Counted from the stretch's first letter, positions 7,744 through 17,156 are shown. The stretch: DNA of 64,000 bases from Nostoc sp. TCL26-01 (GCF_013393945.1 NZ_CP040297.1:3752001-3816000), one strand, 5' to 3'. The notes: generated from the sequence alone by a model not told the origin. Made by a program: numbers and translations.

Positions 7744-9213
7744 TTACAACTTTATGGTAACAGTCTTGATTTCTGTGTACTGTTGTAAGCCATATTCACC
7801 TAATTCTCGACCAATACCGGATTGCTTGAACCCACCAAAGGGGGCGGCTGCATCAAAGACATCGTAGCAATTAACCCAGATTGTACCAGCTCGGACATTG
7901 TTAGCGATCGCCTGAGCTTTGGTGATATCTTGTGTCCAAACTGCGGCAGCAAGTCCATACATGGTGGCGTTTGCCCGTTGAATCACTTCTTCGATATCTT
8001 TAAACTTGATGATACTCATCACCGGGCCGAAGATTTCCTCCTGGGCAATCTTCATTTCGTCACGGACATCGGCAAACACTGTCGGGGCAATAAAGTAACC
8101 TTGTTCGCCCACGCGATTACCGCCACAAAGCATCTGTGCGCCTTCCCGCATTCCAGATTCAATGTAGCTCATGACTCTGTTAAATTGTTCTTGATCTACT
8201 TGCGGCCCTTGTTCGGTATCGGGATCAAAGGGGTTGCCCACAATGCGGTTTCTGGCTTTTTCTACAGTTTTAGCTACAAATTCGTCGTAACACTTTTCTT
8301 CGACAAATAGCCGCGAACCAGCACAGCAGCATTGACCTTGATTAAAGAATATAGCATCGTGAGCGCCGGCGATCGCTTGATCGAAATCGGCATCGGCAAA
8401 GACAATGTTAGGACTTTTGCCACCAAGTTCGAGGGTGACGCGCTTGAGGTTACTTTTAGCAGCAGCTTCCATAATGAGATGCCCTACTTCAGTGGAACCT
8501 GTAAACGCTACTTTATCAATATCCATGTGGCGTGCGATAGCTGCCCCGGCTGTGGGGCCGTATCCTGATAAGATATTCACCACACCAGGGGGAAAACCTG
8601 CTTCGACAATTAATTCTCCTACTCGTAAGGCTGATAAAGGCGTTTGTTCTGCTGTTTTCATGACAACAGTGTTACCAGTTGCCAAAGCTGGGGCTAATTT
8701 CCATGCCTGCATTAACAAGGGGAAATTCCAGGGGATAATCTGCCCAACTACACCCACGGGTTCGTGGCGAGTGTAGCAAAAATAAGGGCCGTTGATAGGG
8801 ATAGTTTTACCTTGTACTTTGTCAGCCCAGCCTGCATAGTAACGGTAAGTAGCAATGACTAATTCCAAATCACTCAAGGAATCTTGTAGCGGCTTACCGT
8901 TGTCTAAGGTTTCTAGCTGTGCCAACTCATCAATATTTTGAGCAATTAAATCTGCTAGTTTGTAAAGTAACTCTCCCCGTTTGGTGGCAGATATCTTCGA
9001 CCATTCTCCACTGGTAAAAGCCGCACGGGCTACTTGCACGGCTTTGTCCACATCTGGCGCATCTGCTTCTGCTACTTCACAGATTATCTCACCTGTAGCT
9101 GGGTTAATCGTCTCAAATCTCCGACCGCTAACGCTTTCCACCCATTCATTATTAATTAGCAGTCTGGTGGGGCCGATTTTAACCTGTTGTTTTGGTTCCT
9201 TTGCTGTAACCAT
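7744..9213 (-). CDS. NAD(P)-dependent aldehyde dehydrogenase
   Basis: 489-aa ALDH superfamily enzyme oxidising an aldehyde to the acid. Closest in motif to the ALDH1/ALDH2 branch: VTLELGGKSPN (general base E262), FFNQGQCCCAGSR (catalytic Cys within 295-297, by analogy the middle one), NFPLLMQAWK and the C-terminal PFGGFKQSGIGRELG. Cytosolic, no signal. Single-gene unit. The substrate is not decided by sequence. Confidence 0.94.
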   Translation of the reverse strand: MVTAKEPKQQVKIGPTRLLINNEWVESVSGRRFETINPATGEIICEVAEADAPDVDKAVQVARAAFTSGEWSKISATKRGELLYKLADLIAQNIDELAQLETLDNGKPLQDSLSDLELVIATYRYYAGWADKVQGKTIPINGPYFCYTRHEPVGVVGQIIPWNFPLLMQAWKLAPALATGNTVVMKTAEQTPLSALRVGELIVEAGFPPGVVNILSGYGPTAGAAIARHMDIDKVAFTGSTEVGHLIMEAAAKSNLKRVTLELGGKSPNIVFADADFDQAIAGAHDAIFFNQGQCCCAGSRLFVEEKCYDEFVAKTVEKARNRIVGNPFDPDTEQGPQVDQEQFNRVMSYIESGMREGAQMLCGGNRVGEQGYFIAPTVFADVRDEMKIAQEEIFGPVMSIIKFKDIEEVIQRANATMYGLAAAVWTQDITKAQAIANNVRAGTIWVNCYDVFDAAAPFGGFKQSGIGRELGEYGLQQYTEIKTVTIKL

Positions 9214-9345
9214 CAGGCGCTCCTAAAATTAGGAAAATATTTTGTTAAACCTACTATTTATGTTTCGTATAATACAGCAGTTAACTTGATTTCTTTATAC
9301 ATTCTTTGTTTTTGCTTAACATAAATTGGTAATAATGATTAGCCT

Positions 9346-9828
9346 TTAACTGCTGAAAAAAGGTGTGTTACTCAGAGTAAACCAAGTGCGATCGCCAACA
9401 ATCCCATCCACCTTTAATTTATGACGAAATTGAAAAGATTTGACTGCTGCTTGTGTCAGTAAACTAAAGTCTCCGTCAATTAATCCTGTGTAGTAGCCAG
9501 CAATATATAATCTCTGTTGTAAGGCTACGACTAATTCGCCTTGGCTACCATTTTGGAGAGTAGGCAAATTAACTGCTCCTCCTTTGTACAAGGCTTGCCA
9601 AGTTTTCTCATCAACAATACCGTTCTCTGGTAGAAAAACCCGGTGTTGAAATAAAATAACACCTCCAATAGTTTCCGAACTACAAACCCCATCAATAGTT
9701 CCAGAATAACAACAGTGATTTCTTAAAAGCTTTTGCAGGACTTTGACTATCTCACCTGTATTACCTTGTTTAATTATCGGTTGATTGTGGTAATTATGAT
9801 TGTTAATGGAATTAGTCATGCTCGTCAT
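9346..9828 (-). CDS. Double peptidoglycan-binding domain protein
   Basis: 160 aa with two PG_binding_1 repeats: GNTGEIVKVLQKLL...GIVDEKTWQAL (about 22-85) and GSQGELVVALQQRL...VDGIVGDRTW (about 93-152). No catalytic domain is attached and no signal peptide is seen, so how it reaches the wall is unclear. Between the ALDH and kinase genes on the same strand, but separated from both by more than 100 bp. Confidence 0.85.
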   Translation of the reverse strand: MTSMTNSINNHNYHNQPIIKQGNTGEIVKVLQKLLRNHCCYSGTIDGVCSSETIGGVILFQHRVFLPENGIVDEKTWQALYKGGAVNLPTLQNGSQGELVVALQQRLYIAGYYTGLIDGDFSLLTQAAVKSFQFRHKLKVDGIVGDRTWFTLSNTPFFSS

Positions 9829-9962
9829 GCTTGATACTCAAGCTGATTACTTAATAGATATCTACAAAGTAAATATCTAGATGACAGTAGACCTCACCCA
9901 ATTCCAGTACTTTTTGACTACCCAATTGGTTCACCCAATAGTAGGAAGGCCTCTGAATAGAT

Positions 9963-12086
9963 TTAATTTTCCTGTGGGGGACTGTTAAATTCAGGATCAG
10001 GCATGATTGGTATAGTTACAGGCTTTGGTGTTGCGGCTTCTAATTGACGTTGTGCTTCGTCACGAGCATTAATTGCTTGATGATAATCTGACTTATATTT
10101 AATAGCTTGTTCGTAAGCAGCGATCGCTTCTTGATACTGCTGTAAATTTAATAGGGCATTGCCTTTACTGTACCAACTTTCGTAATGACTTGGTTTGTAA
10201 CGGGTTGCCTGATCGTAGGAGGCGATCGCTGCTTGATATTCCTGTAAGATATATTGAGAATTACCCAAATTATACCAGACTTGATAATTATTTGGTTTGA
10301 TTTGTGCTGCTTTTTTATAAGCTGCTATTGCTTCTACATAGCGTTGGCTTTGATGTTGTGACCAGCCTTGCCCATACCATGCTTGATAACTATTGGGATT
10401 TATTTGAATGACTTTTTTAAATGACTCAATCGCTTCAGGATAACGTTTTAATATAATCAGAACGTTACCTCTTGATAACCATGCTGCTGTAAAAGTTGAC
10501 TTATATTGTACCGCTTTATCATAAGCTTGAAAGGCATCTTCATAGCGGTTCAGCTTGACTTTGGCATTGCCCAAGTTATACCAAGCCGGCGCATAATCAG
10601 ATTTAATTTCTAGAGCTTTGTTGTAAGCGTCAATAGCTTTTTCGTATTCTTGAAGATTTTGTAAAACTAGCCCTTTACTATACCAAATTTCATAAGCATC
10701 TGGTTGAAACTCCAGAGCTTTTTCATAAGATTTTAAAGCTTGATCATATTGCTTTAAGTTGCTGAAAGCTACTGCTCTAGCATTCCAGACTTCTGGGTAG
10801 TTATTATTCAGTTTTAAGGCTTTATCAAAAGAAGCGATCGCCTCTGCATATCGCTGTAAACTTTGTAGAGTAAAACCGCGTCCACTCCAAGCTTCTACAT
10901 AATTTGGTTGGAGTTGAATAGTTTTGTCATAAGCTATAAGTGCTTTTTGATATTGCTTTAATTCCCCAAGAGTTTTAGCTTTACCATGCCAACCTTGGGC
11001 ATAATCTGGTCTAATAGTAACAGCCTTTTGATAAATAGCTAGAGCATCTGGATAACGTTGTAGTTCAAAAAGTATATTCCCTTGTTTAGTTAATTCTGTC
11101 GCATTATTAGTATTAATACTATTCACAATAAAAATTGATGTTACACCAGTTGCACTAATTAATAATATTGCTAATAAAAACTTGAGTAATATGCCTTTTT
11201 TAATTTGAGGAAAGCTAATTTTTCCAGGTGGGAGAGTAGGAATGATAGCTAGAGTATCAGGTGCTGGTTCTGTGATGGCTTTAAGTGCTTGTAATGCAGC
11301 CGTTGCTGACTGGTAACGTTCTCGAAAATCATAACAAACCATTTTGTCAATCAATTTAGCAAATTCTGGTGAAACTGCTGCATGATTGTGCCAGATAATC
11401 TCATTCGTATCGTCATCATATTCTAGTTGATGAGTTGATAAACCTGTGAGAGCTTGAATAGCAATAATCCCCACCGCATAGATATCGCTACTAAATTTGG
11501 GGTTTCCTTGTGCTTGTTCTCCCGGTATATAGCCAGGAGTACCAATTACCACAGTCGATTTATTTTCACTGGTGGGCGTAATCAGTTGCGTTGTAATTTG
11601 TTTAACTGCTCCAAAGTCAATTAAAATCAAATTGCCATCTTGTCGCCTGAGCAAATTTCGCGGATTAACATCACGGTGAATCACATTTTGCTGATGGACA
11701 AATTCTAGAATGGCAAGAATTTCTTGCAATAGTATACTGACTTCATCCTGAGTAAAAGTTTTTCCTGGTGTTAATTCTTGACTCAGATCATGACCAGAGA
11801 TAAATTCTTGTACTAAATAAAACTCAGCATTTTCTTCAAAATAAGCTAAAAGCTGGGGAATGCGATCGCACCTTCCCAACTTATACAAAACTTGCGCTTC
11901 CGTATCAAATAATCGCCTAGCTATCTCTAAAGTCCGAGAATCATTAGCTGGGGGTTGGAGTTTTTTCACAACACACTTAGGTAATCCAGGCAAATGAGTA
12001 TCACAAGCCACAAAAGTTTCACCAAATCCCCCACCTCCCAAGTGGCTAATAATTTGGTATCTTCCAACAAGTGTGTTTCCCAGCAT
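9963..12086 (-). CDS. Ser/Thr protein kinase with TPR repeats
   Basis: 707 aa. Residues about 9-265 form a Hanks-type kinase: glycine loop GGGGFGET (17-24), Lys 41/42, HRD at 137-139, DFG at 157-159, IGTPGYIPGEQ activation segment. The catalytic-loop Lys normally found in HRDxKPxN is Asn here (HRDVNPRN, N141). One membrane segment follows (about 302-322), then ten 34-residue TPRs and a partial eleventh (about 328-690), probably on the other side of the membrane. Typical cyanobacterial sensory kinase; target unknown. Confidence 0.93.
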   Translation of the reverse strand: MLGNTLVGRYQIISHLGGGGFGETFVACDTHLPGLPKCVVKKLQPPANDSRTLEIARRLFDTEAQVLYKLGRCDRIPQLLAYFEENAEFYLVQEFISGHDLSQELTPGKTFTQDEVSILLQEILAILEFVHQQNVIHRDVNPRNLLRRQDGNLILIDFGAVKQITTQLITPTSENKSTVVIGTPGYIPGEQAQGNPKFSSDIYAVGIIAIQALTGLSTHQLEYDDDTNEIIWHNHAAVSPEFAKLIDKMVCYDFRERYQSATAALQALKAITEPAPDTLAIIPTLPPGKISFPQIKKGILLKFLLAILLISATGVTSIFIVNSINTNNATELTKQGNILFELQRYPDALAIYQKAVTIRPDYAQGWHGKAKTLGELKQYQKALIAYDKTIQLQPNYVEAWSGRGFTLQSLQRYAEAIASFDKALKLNNNYPEVWNARAVAFSNLKQYDQALKSYEKALEFQPDAYEIWYSKGLVLQNLQEYEKAIDAYNKALEIKSDYAPAWYNLGNAKVKLNRYEDAFQAYDKAVQYKSTFTAAWLSRGNVLIILKRYPEAIESFKKVIQINPNSYQAWYGQGWSQHQSQRYVEAIAAYKKAAQIKPNNYQVWYNLGNSQYILQEYQAAIASYDQATRYKPSHYESWYSKGNALLNLQQYQEAIAAYEQAIKYKSDYHQAINARDEAQRQLEAATPKPVTIPIMPDPEFNSPPQEN

Positions 12087-12141
12087 CTAGTTTACCTAGT
12101 TCAGTGCATCATGATCTGTTCCAATCTTGCCACAGGTTAAG

Positions 12142-12255
12142 TGGTTAGTGCTGAGTGAGGGAGTGAGGGAGTGCTGAGGAGTGAATAATGACTAATGACT
12201 AATGACTATTGACTATTGACCATTGACCATTGACTATTGACCATTGACTATTGAC
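12142..12255. repeat. Short tandem repeat block (two unit types)
   Basis: First GAGTGAGG-type units (12154-12182), then ten degenerate heptamers (TGACTAA, TGACTAT, TGACCAT) from 12188 to 12255. The array ends only 9 bp before the ATG of the rhomboid-like gene. Confidence 0.9.
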
Positions 12256-12263
12256 CAAATCCC

Positions 12264-12974
12264 ATGATTCCTATTAGTGATAACCTACGTTTGCGGCGGC
12301 GACCGATTATTAATTACTGGTTAATTGGTATTAATATTATCGTATTTTTATGGGAAATCAAACTGGAACTGAGTGATGAATTAGGTTATTTTATCAACAC
12401 TTGGGGTGTGGTTCCGTTCCAGTTTACTACAGCAATTCACAACGCAGTTTTTATCAATCCTGCTGCTTGGGTGGTGGTATTTGGACGTTTGCTTTCGTTC
12501 TTGTCTGCCTTATTTCTACATGGTAGTTTTAGTCAAATATTGGGTAATTTACTATTTTTATGGGTATTTGGTAGGGCTATAGAGAATATTTTAGGGCATA
12601 GACGCTATTTAGGATTTTATCTGATTGCTGGTGTTTTGACGGAACTGGGGCAAATTATCTCAGAGCCAAGTTTGACTATACCTTTAATTGGGGCAAATGG
12701 AGCGATCGCCGCAGTTTTAGGTGCGTATATTACCAAGTTTACTAAAGTCAAAATAGACTCTATACTACCATTAATTATTGTCTACATTCCCATCACAGTA
12801 CCAGCTTATTTTTATTTATTTTGGTGGTATATTCAACAGTTATTTTATGGCATTGGCAGTTTAAATATTCCCCCGTTGGGTGTTAACCAACCAAGTCTAG
12901 CTTATTGGATGCAGCTAATAGGTATGATGATTGGTGCAGCTTATATGCGACGTAATACAGCACTAGATAAATAA
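12264..12974 (+). CDS. Rhomboid-like membrane protein lacking the catalytic dyad
   Basis: 236 aa, about six membrane segments, rhomboid layout: LRLRRRP N-terminus, HGSFSQILGN (86-95), E-x-x-LG-x-RRYLGFYL and GANGAIAAVLGAY (143-155). Active rhomboids have GxSG; here the Ser is Asn145. The TM6 histidine is replaced by Gln217 (YWMQLIG), and the second His of the HxxxxHxxxN motif is Gln91. So it should not cleave substrates and is probably an iRhom/pseudoprotease-like binder. The start has no Shine-Dalgarno because a heptamer array abuts it. Confidence 0.85.
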   Translation: MIPISDNLRLRRRPIINYWLIGINIIVFLWEIKLELSDELGYFINTWGVVPFQFTTAIHNAVFINPAAWVVVFGRLLSFLSALFLHGSFSQILGNLLFLWVFGRAIENILGHRRYLGFYLIAGVLTELGQIISEPSLTIPLIGANGAIAAVLGAYITKFTKVKIDSILPLIIVYIPITVPAYFYLFWWYIQQLFYGIGSLNIPPLGVNQPSLAYWMQLIGMMIGAAYMRRNTALDK

Positions 12975-13133
12975 ACAATCTATGTCAAATCAACTAAGTG
13001 TTCATGCTGTATTTATTTTGAATTTTGTCGCTACAAGAGTAGCGATCGCTTATCTCATGGTCATCTCACCTTTACACTGCAAAGATATTGTCAACTTAGG
13101 CTAAGATATTTAGCATAATTTTTATTTTCATTC

Positions 13134-13796
13134 ATGTCCAGCCTAACAGTAAAAACGCTATGCTCTGAAGCGGCGATATTTTCAACAGTCGAGTCTCAAT
13201 ACCCAGAACCCTTGCTTTATGGTGTTACAGATGGTAAAGCAGTGGGAACCTACTTAGAGCAAAAATTTAAGCTTTATCTGAAAAGGAAATATGAGTTTCT
13301 GGAAGGCAATTCAGCAAGTGGAATAGATTTTCCAGGGTTATTGGTTGACGTAAAAGTGACAAGTATCAAACAACCACAGTCGTCATGTCCTTTCAAATCT
13401 GCACGACAAAAGATTTTTGGTCTTGGCTACTCGCTCATTATTTTTGTTTATGACAAAACAGACAATAGTGAAAATCGAACAGCAACTTTAAATATTTTAC
13501 ATACAATTTATGTGAGTGCGGAAAGAACAGCAGATTTTCAAATGACTCGTGGAATCAGTAATATTTTGGAAAATGAAGGAAACAAAGATGATCTAATTGC
13601 ATTCATCCTGGATAGAAATTTGCCTGTTGATGAAATTGAAGCAGGAAATATTGCAGATGAGATACTAATAAATCCACCGATTCAGGGATTTTTAACTATT
13701 TCTAATGCTTTGCAGTGGAGGTTGCAGTATGGAAGAGTTATTGATCGTGCTGGACAAGAAGATGGTATAATTGTTGTTTATAGGTCGAATTTATGA
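13134..13796 (+). CDS. Type II restriction endonuclease (PD-(D/E)XK)
   Basis: 220 aa; overlaps the next gene, a DNA methyltransferase, by 4 bp (ATGA). The nuclease core is GIDFPGLLVDVKVTS: D65 and D72-V-K74 form the D...(D/E)xK motif, followed by a conserved PQSSCPFKSARQKIFGLGY segment. The coupling and size support the restriction partner of a type II system. Recognition site unknown. A/T-rich codon use matches the methyltransferase, suggesting acquisition as a unit. Confidence 0.82.
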   Translation: MSSLTVKTLCSEAAIFSTVESQYPEPLLYGVTDGKAVGTYLEQKFKLYLKRKYEFLEGNSASGIDFPGLLVDVKVTSIKQPQSSCPFKSARQKIFGLGYSLIIFVYDKTDNSENRTATLNILHTIYVSAERTADFQMTRGISNILENEGNKDDLIAFILDRNLPVDEIEAGNIADEILINPPIQGFLTISNALQWRLQYGRVIDRAGQEDGIIVVYRSNL

Positions 13797-15241
13797 CTCA
13801 GTCTTTAAAGTTAAAAGTAGAATATGGAGATTTTCAAACTCCAATAGAGTTAGCTCAAAAGATTTGCCAAAAGCTAGTTAAACTCGGCATTAGCCCTGAT
13901 GTGATTATTGAGCCAACCTGCGGTGTAGGTAACTTTATTAAAGCTTCTGCACAGTCATTTAAATCTACGAACAAGATTATTGGGATGGAAATCAATCCCA
14001 ACTATATAAGAAAAATCAAAAATGAATACTGTTTATCAAATGAAAATAGAATTCAACTTAAGCAAGAAGATTTTTTTCAGTTTGATTGGTTTTCATTAAT
14101 AAGAGAACTTGAGGGGAATATATTAGTAATAGGTAACTTCCCTTGGGTAACTAACTCACAGCAAGGAGTAATCGCTGGTATAAACTTACCTCAAAAAACT
14201 AATTTTCAAAATCACACTGCTTTAGATGCAATTACAGGAAAGAGTAATTTTGATATTTCAGAATGGATGTTGATGCAAATGATTAAATGTTTGCAAAAGC
14301 GTAAGTCCTATCTGGCAATGCTATGCAAAACTTCTGTTGCCAGAAAACTATTAAATTATATTCATTCTCAAAAGTTTTATCTTGAATACTTTGCAACATA
14401 TAAAATAGATGCAAAGAAATATTTTGGTGCAGATGTTGATGCTTGCCTACTATTTTGTAAATTTGGCTCAAAATACAAAAATTATTTCTGTGATGTATTC
14501 AATGATCTTGAAGATAATAATTGTTATCGAATAAGTTATCAAGATAGTATTCTTGTTAAAGACATAATGACTTTTGAAAAATTAAAAGACTTGTATGATA
14601 GCAAATCACAAAAAAAGTGGCGTTCTGGTATTAAACATGATTGCTCAAGTGTGATGGAACTACGTAAAGTTGATGATATTTATATAAATGGATTAGGAGA
14701 AAATGTTAATATCGAAGAAACGTTTATTTTCCCTTTAATTAAAGGTTCTGATATTGCTCAAGGTCGAATAGAATCTACCAATCGATATGTTGTAGTAACT
14801 CAAAAGTTCATTGGCGAATCAACTGACCATATCAAATATTTAGCACCTAAAACCTGGAATTATCTAGAGTCTCATGCAAAATATTTAGATGCTAGAAAAA
14901 GTAAAATATATCAAAATAATCCCCGGTTTTCTATTTTTGGAGTCGGTAATTATACATTTTCACCTTGGAAAATAGCAATTTGTGGACTATATAAAAAACT
15001 CAGCTTTCGACTCATTAGAGTGATAAATAATAAACCTACTGTTTTTGATGATACTGTCTATTTCCTGGCTTTTGAGGATGAGAAAGTTGCTAATCAAGTA
15101 TTTACACTTTTAACTTCGACATTAGTAACTGACTTCTACTCTTCTCTGATATTTTGGGACGAAAAACGCCCAATTAAAACCAGCATTTTGAACAGTTTAA
15201 ATATAGAGAAAGCGCTTATAAAAAGTGAATTAGGTGTATAG
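13793..15241 (+). CDS. DNA methyltransferase of type II system (N6-adenine or N4-cytosine)
   Basis: 482 aa. SAM-binding motif I is IIEPTCGVGNF (about 38-48), preceded by the QTP motif (YGDFQTP, 11-17). Catalytic motif IV is GNFPWV (114-119), a variant of the amino-methyltransferase NPPY/W with Phe for the first Pro. The C-terminal half (from about 260) is the likely target-recognition region. Protects host DNA from the endonuclease encoded immediately upstream. Amino-methyltransferase class is secure; base specificity is open. Confidence 0.88.
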   Translation: MTQSLKLKVEYGDFQTPIELAQKICQKLVKLGISPDVIIEPTCGVGNFIKASAQSFKSTNKIIGMEINPNYIRKIKNEYCLSNENRIQLKQEDFFQFDWFSLIRELEGNILVIGNFPWVTNSQQGVIAGINLPQKTNFQNHTALDAITGKSNFDISEWMLMQMIKCLQKRKSYLAMLCKTSVARKLLNYIHSQKFYLEYFATYKIDAKKYFGADVDACLLFCKFGSKYKNYFCDVFNDLEDNNCYRISYQDSILVKDIMTFEKLKDLYDSKSQKKWRSGIKHDCSSVMELRKVDDIYINGLGENVNIEETFIFPLIKGSDIAQGRIESTNRYVVVTQKFIGESTDHIKYLAPKTWNYLESHAKYLDARKSKIYQNNPRFSIFGVGNYTFSPWKIAICGLYKKLSFRLIRVINNKPTVFDDTVYFLAFEDEKVANQVFTLLTSTLVTDFYSSLIFWDEKRPIKTSILNSLNIEKALIKSELGV

Positions 15242-15310
15242 AGATGTACAGATGTACGCCCCTACTCGTTATTTTGCTTGATGACACAAACCATTAAAAC
15301 TTTACCAATC

Positions 15311-15435
15311 TAATGGCAAACCCAACTGGTTTTAGGATTAAAATTGTCGGTTCTAGTGCCAAAATGGCGGCTAAAGCTGCTAGCCGTCTTTGTCCACCGG
15401 AAAGTTCGTGAGCTGAACGATTAGTATAGGCTTGA
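15311..15435 (-). pseudogene. Remnant of an ECF-type (CbiO/NikO) ABC ATPase
   Basis: On the minus strand this stretch encodes NQAYTNRSAHELSGGQ, then RRLAALAAILALEPTILIL: the ABC signature motif and the strand leading to Walker B. The expected DEPT is replaced by KPVG and the frame stops soon after. No Walker A part is present. It lies just downstream of the NikL/CbiL-like gene on the same strand, so it is probably the tail of a lost nickel/cobalt transporter ATPase. Confidence 0.75.
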
Positions 15436-16602
15436 TTAATTAGCTCTCAATTTGGGATTTTGGCGGTGTTGGATAAATAATCCTATTGCCATACCAATAC
15501 CGACAAGAGCAGTAAAGTAAAATAGGCTAATGATGCGGGTATACATTGGTGGTGCAATACCTGTAACTTCAACTTTTTGCGCTGCTTTTAATGGGGTAAC
15601 TTGCTGGTTAGATCCTGGTAGAGGATTTACTGCTACCTCAATTTTATGAAGTGAACCATCAAAAAATTGCTCTTGCCATGTTAACTGGCCTGCTTGATTT
15701 GTTATACCTTTGTAAGTAAAGATTGTTAAATCATGTTCTAGTGCGATCGCTTGTACTTGTAAAGCTACATCTTTAATGGGTTGCCCAGTTTGAGTATCTT
15801 TCACCTGAACAGCAAAATTCGCTAGTTTGCCTACCGTCGCATTTTTATCTCCATCTAAACGGATTTCTAAACCTTGAGCTTGTTGAGTAGAAGGTGCAAT
15901 TATTGCTTCTTGATTGCTGGAGTGTCCACTATGAGCTTCTGCTACTTCTGCACTAATATTGATAAACAACAAAGTGAATATGGCAACTACTGTCAACGCA
16001 CTTAATAATAGACGGACTGACTGCGGTGCAATTTCTCCTTGACGCAATTCTTCTTGTCCACCAATTACCCAGCCACCCAACAATCCCATTGATAATAAAA
16101 TAGCTGCCACAACAGCAAAATATTTATATTTAATAGAATTTTCCGGGACATCAATATTTAATATTTGTTCGTAGGGCGTAAAAGCATTAGCTACGAGAGG
16201 TGACACATTCACCTTGAGTTGATATTTTCCCCGAATCGGTAATATCTGCTGAATTTCTAACTTACCATCAGGTGCATTGGCACTCATTTGCAGCAATTTT
16301 GTTCCCTCAACAATGGGAAAATCAGTTGTTAGCCAAAAATTAGATCGTGGAGTCAAAATATCTAGATTAATTAAGGAATTTTTTAATGGATTACCACTAG
16401 CGTCAACAGCTTGCAGGGTGATTGTCACAGGCGACTGAGGTTTTGCAGCTTCGGCTTCAAAAGGTAGAATCTTTTCTATAGGTGGATTAGTAGAGAGTTG
16501 GACTCTAGATACAGGAGTTTGGGCAGAACCTACCAATGAGTAAACAATGGACAAAACAATGCCAACAGTAACAATTACTCTAAATAGGTGAGATTTTTTC
16601 AT
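15436..16602 (-). CDS. Membrane-anchored extracytoplasmic protein, NikL/CbiL-like
   Basis: 388 aa. Signal peptide or anchor at 1-27; an Ig-like beta domain at about 50-150 (PVTITLQAVDASGNPLKNSLINLDI); two membrane segments about 162-182 and 198-218; a His-bearing stretch AEAHSGHSSNQ; a second Ig-like domain at about 245-335; and a C-terminal membrane helix. This layout is like the accessory NikL/CbiL components of nickel/cobalt ECF transporters; no database match was available. Downstream of cbtB on the same strand and upstream of the ATPase remnant, so probably part of a decayed metal-uptake operon, now perhaps serving the nearby copper oxidase. Confidence 0.6.
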   Translation of the reverse strand: MKKSHLFRVIVTVGIVLSIVYSLVGSAQTPVSRVQLSTNPPIEKILPFEAEAAKPQSPVTITLQAVDASGNPLKNSLINLDILTPRSNFWLTTDFPIVEGTKLLQMSANAPDGKLEIQQILPIRGKYQLKVNVSPLVANAFTPYEQILNIDVPENSIKYKYFAVVAAILLSMGLLGGWVIGGQEELRQGEIAPQSVRLLLSALTVVAIFTLLFINISAEVAEAHSGHSSNQEAIIAPSTQQAQGLEIRLDGDKNATVGKLANFAVQVKDTQTGQPIKDVALQVQAIALEHDLTIFTYKGITNQAGQLTWQEQFFDGSLHKIEVAVNPLPGSNQQVTPLKAAQKVEVTGIAPPMYTRIISLFYFTALVGIGMAIGLFIQHRQNPKLRAN

Positions 16603-16822
16603 AAAATATTCAAGAGTTACTTTGATTTAATGTCGTTAATTGCTGAAATACGAATTAAGTTCAGGTAGTGTAGAGATAGGAAATAAAAAATCTCTACATT
16701 ACCTAAAATTATTCCCAGCAAAATTGTTTGGACGAAGTTAACGCTATTTTATCTCAATGATTTTGTCAGATGTCTGAGCCAACAAAGCACACTGTACCTC
16801 AAAATTCTGGGAATATTATCAA

Positions 16823-17014
16823 TTAGTGACAAGCAACACCGAGAGTATGGTGACGTAGTGAATGGGTTGTGCTGTGGGCTGCGGGATAAGTGGAAAAGAA
16901 TACAGTCCAGATGACTAAAGAAGATAGCAGCATATAAAGTGTTACCTGTACAGGCTTAGACAGGGTAATACCTGCGGTCTTTCGTAATACTGAATTAGAG
17001 GATAAAGTTGTCAT
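16823..17014 (-). CDS. cbtB: CbtB-like small membrane metal-transport protein
   Basis: 63 aa: one membrane helix (VTLYMLLSSLVIWTVFF) then a His-rich tail (AAHSTTHSLRHHTLGVACH) with HxxxHxxxHH, as in CbtB, the proposed cobalt transporter subunit. The start at 17014 is set by GAGAGG eight bases upstream; a longer reading from 17128 is not needed. No CbtA of the usual type is nearby. Leads the minus-strand group that includes the NikL/CbiL-like gene. Confidence 0.75.
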   Translation of the reverse strand: MTTLSSNSVLRKTAGITLSKPVQVTLYMLLSSLVIWTVFFSTYPAAHSTTHSLRHHTLGVACH

Positions 17015-17137
17015 TGTTGACCTCTCGTAATTAATTTGGGTAACTCGTTCAAGGACATTGTGCCACTTGATTGCAAAAAGATATACGATAAACTTTGTTT
17101 TTGACAAGTGTGTATAAAATGTATTCAATATTTGACA

Positions 17138-17156
17138 TTGATATAGATACTATCAA
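17138..17156. promoter_or_regulatory. Inverted repeat upstream of cbtB, possible operator
   Basis: TTGATA-tagatac-TATCAA, perfect 6-bp arms, in an A/T-rich stretch upstream of cbtB. Could bind a metal-responsive or other dimeric regulator; no family match can be made by eye. Confidence 0.35.

Noticed and set aside
7822..9226. Several plus-strand ORFs antisense to the aldehyde dehydrogenase gene
   Set aside because: They mirror a well-conserved enzyme on the other strand and show no domain features.
16823..17128. Longer 101-aa version of the CbtB-like protein
   Set aside because: The start at 17014 has a good ribosome site and gives the normal CbtB length; the extra residues look non-coding.
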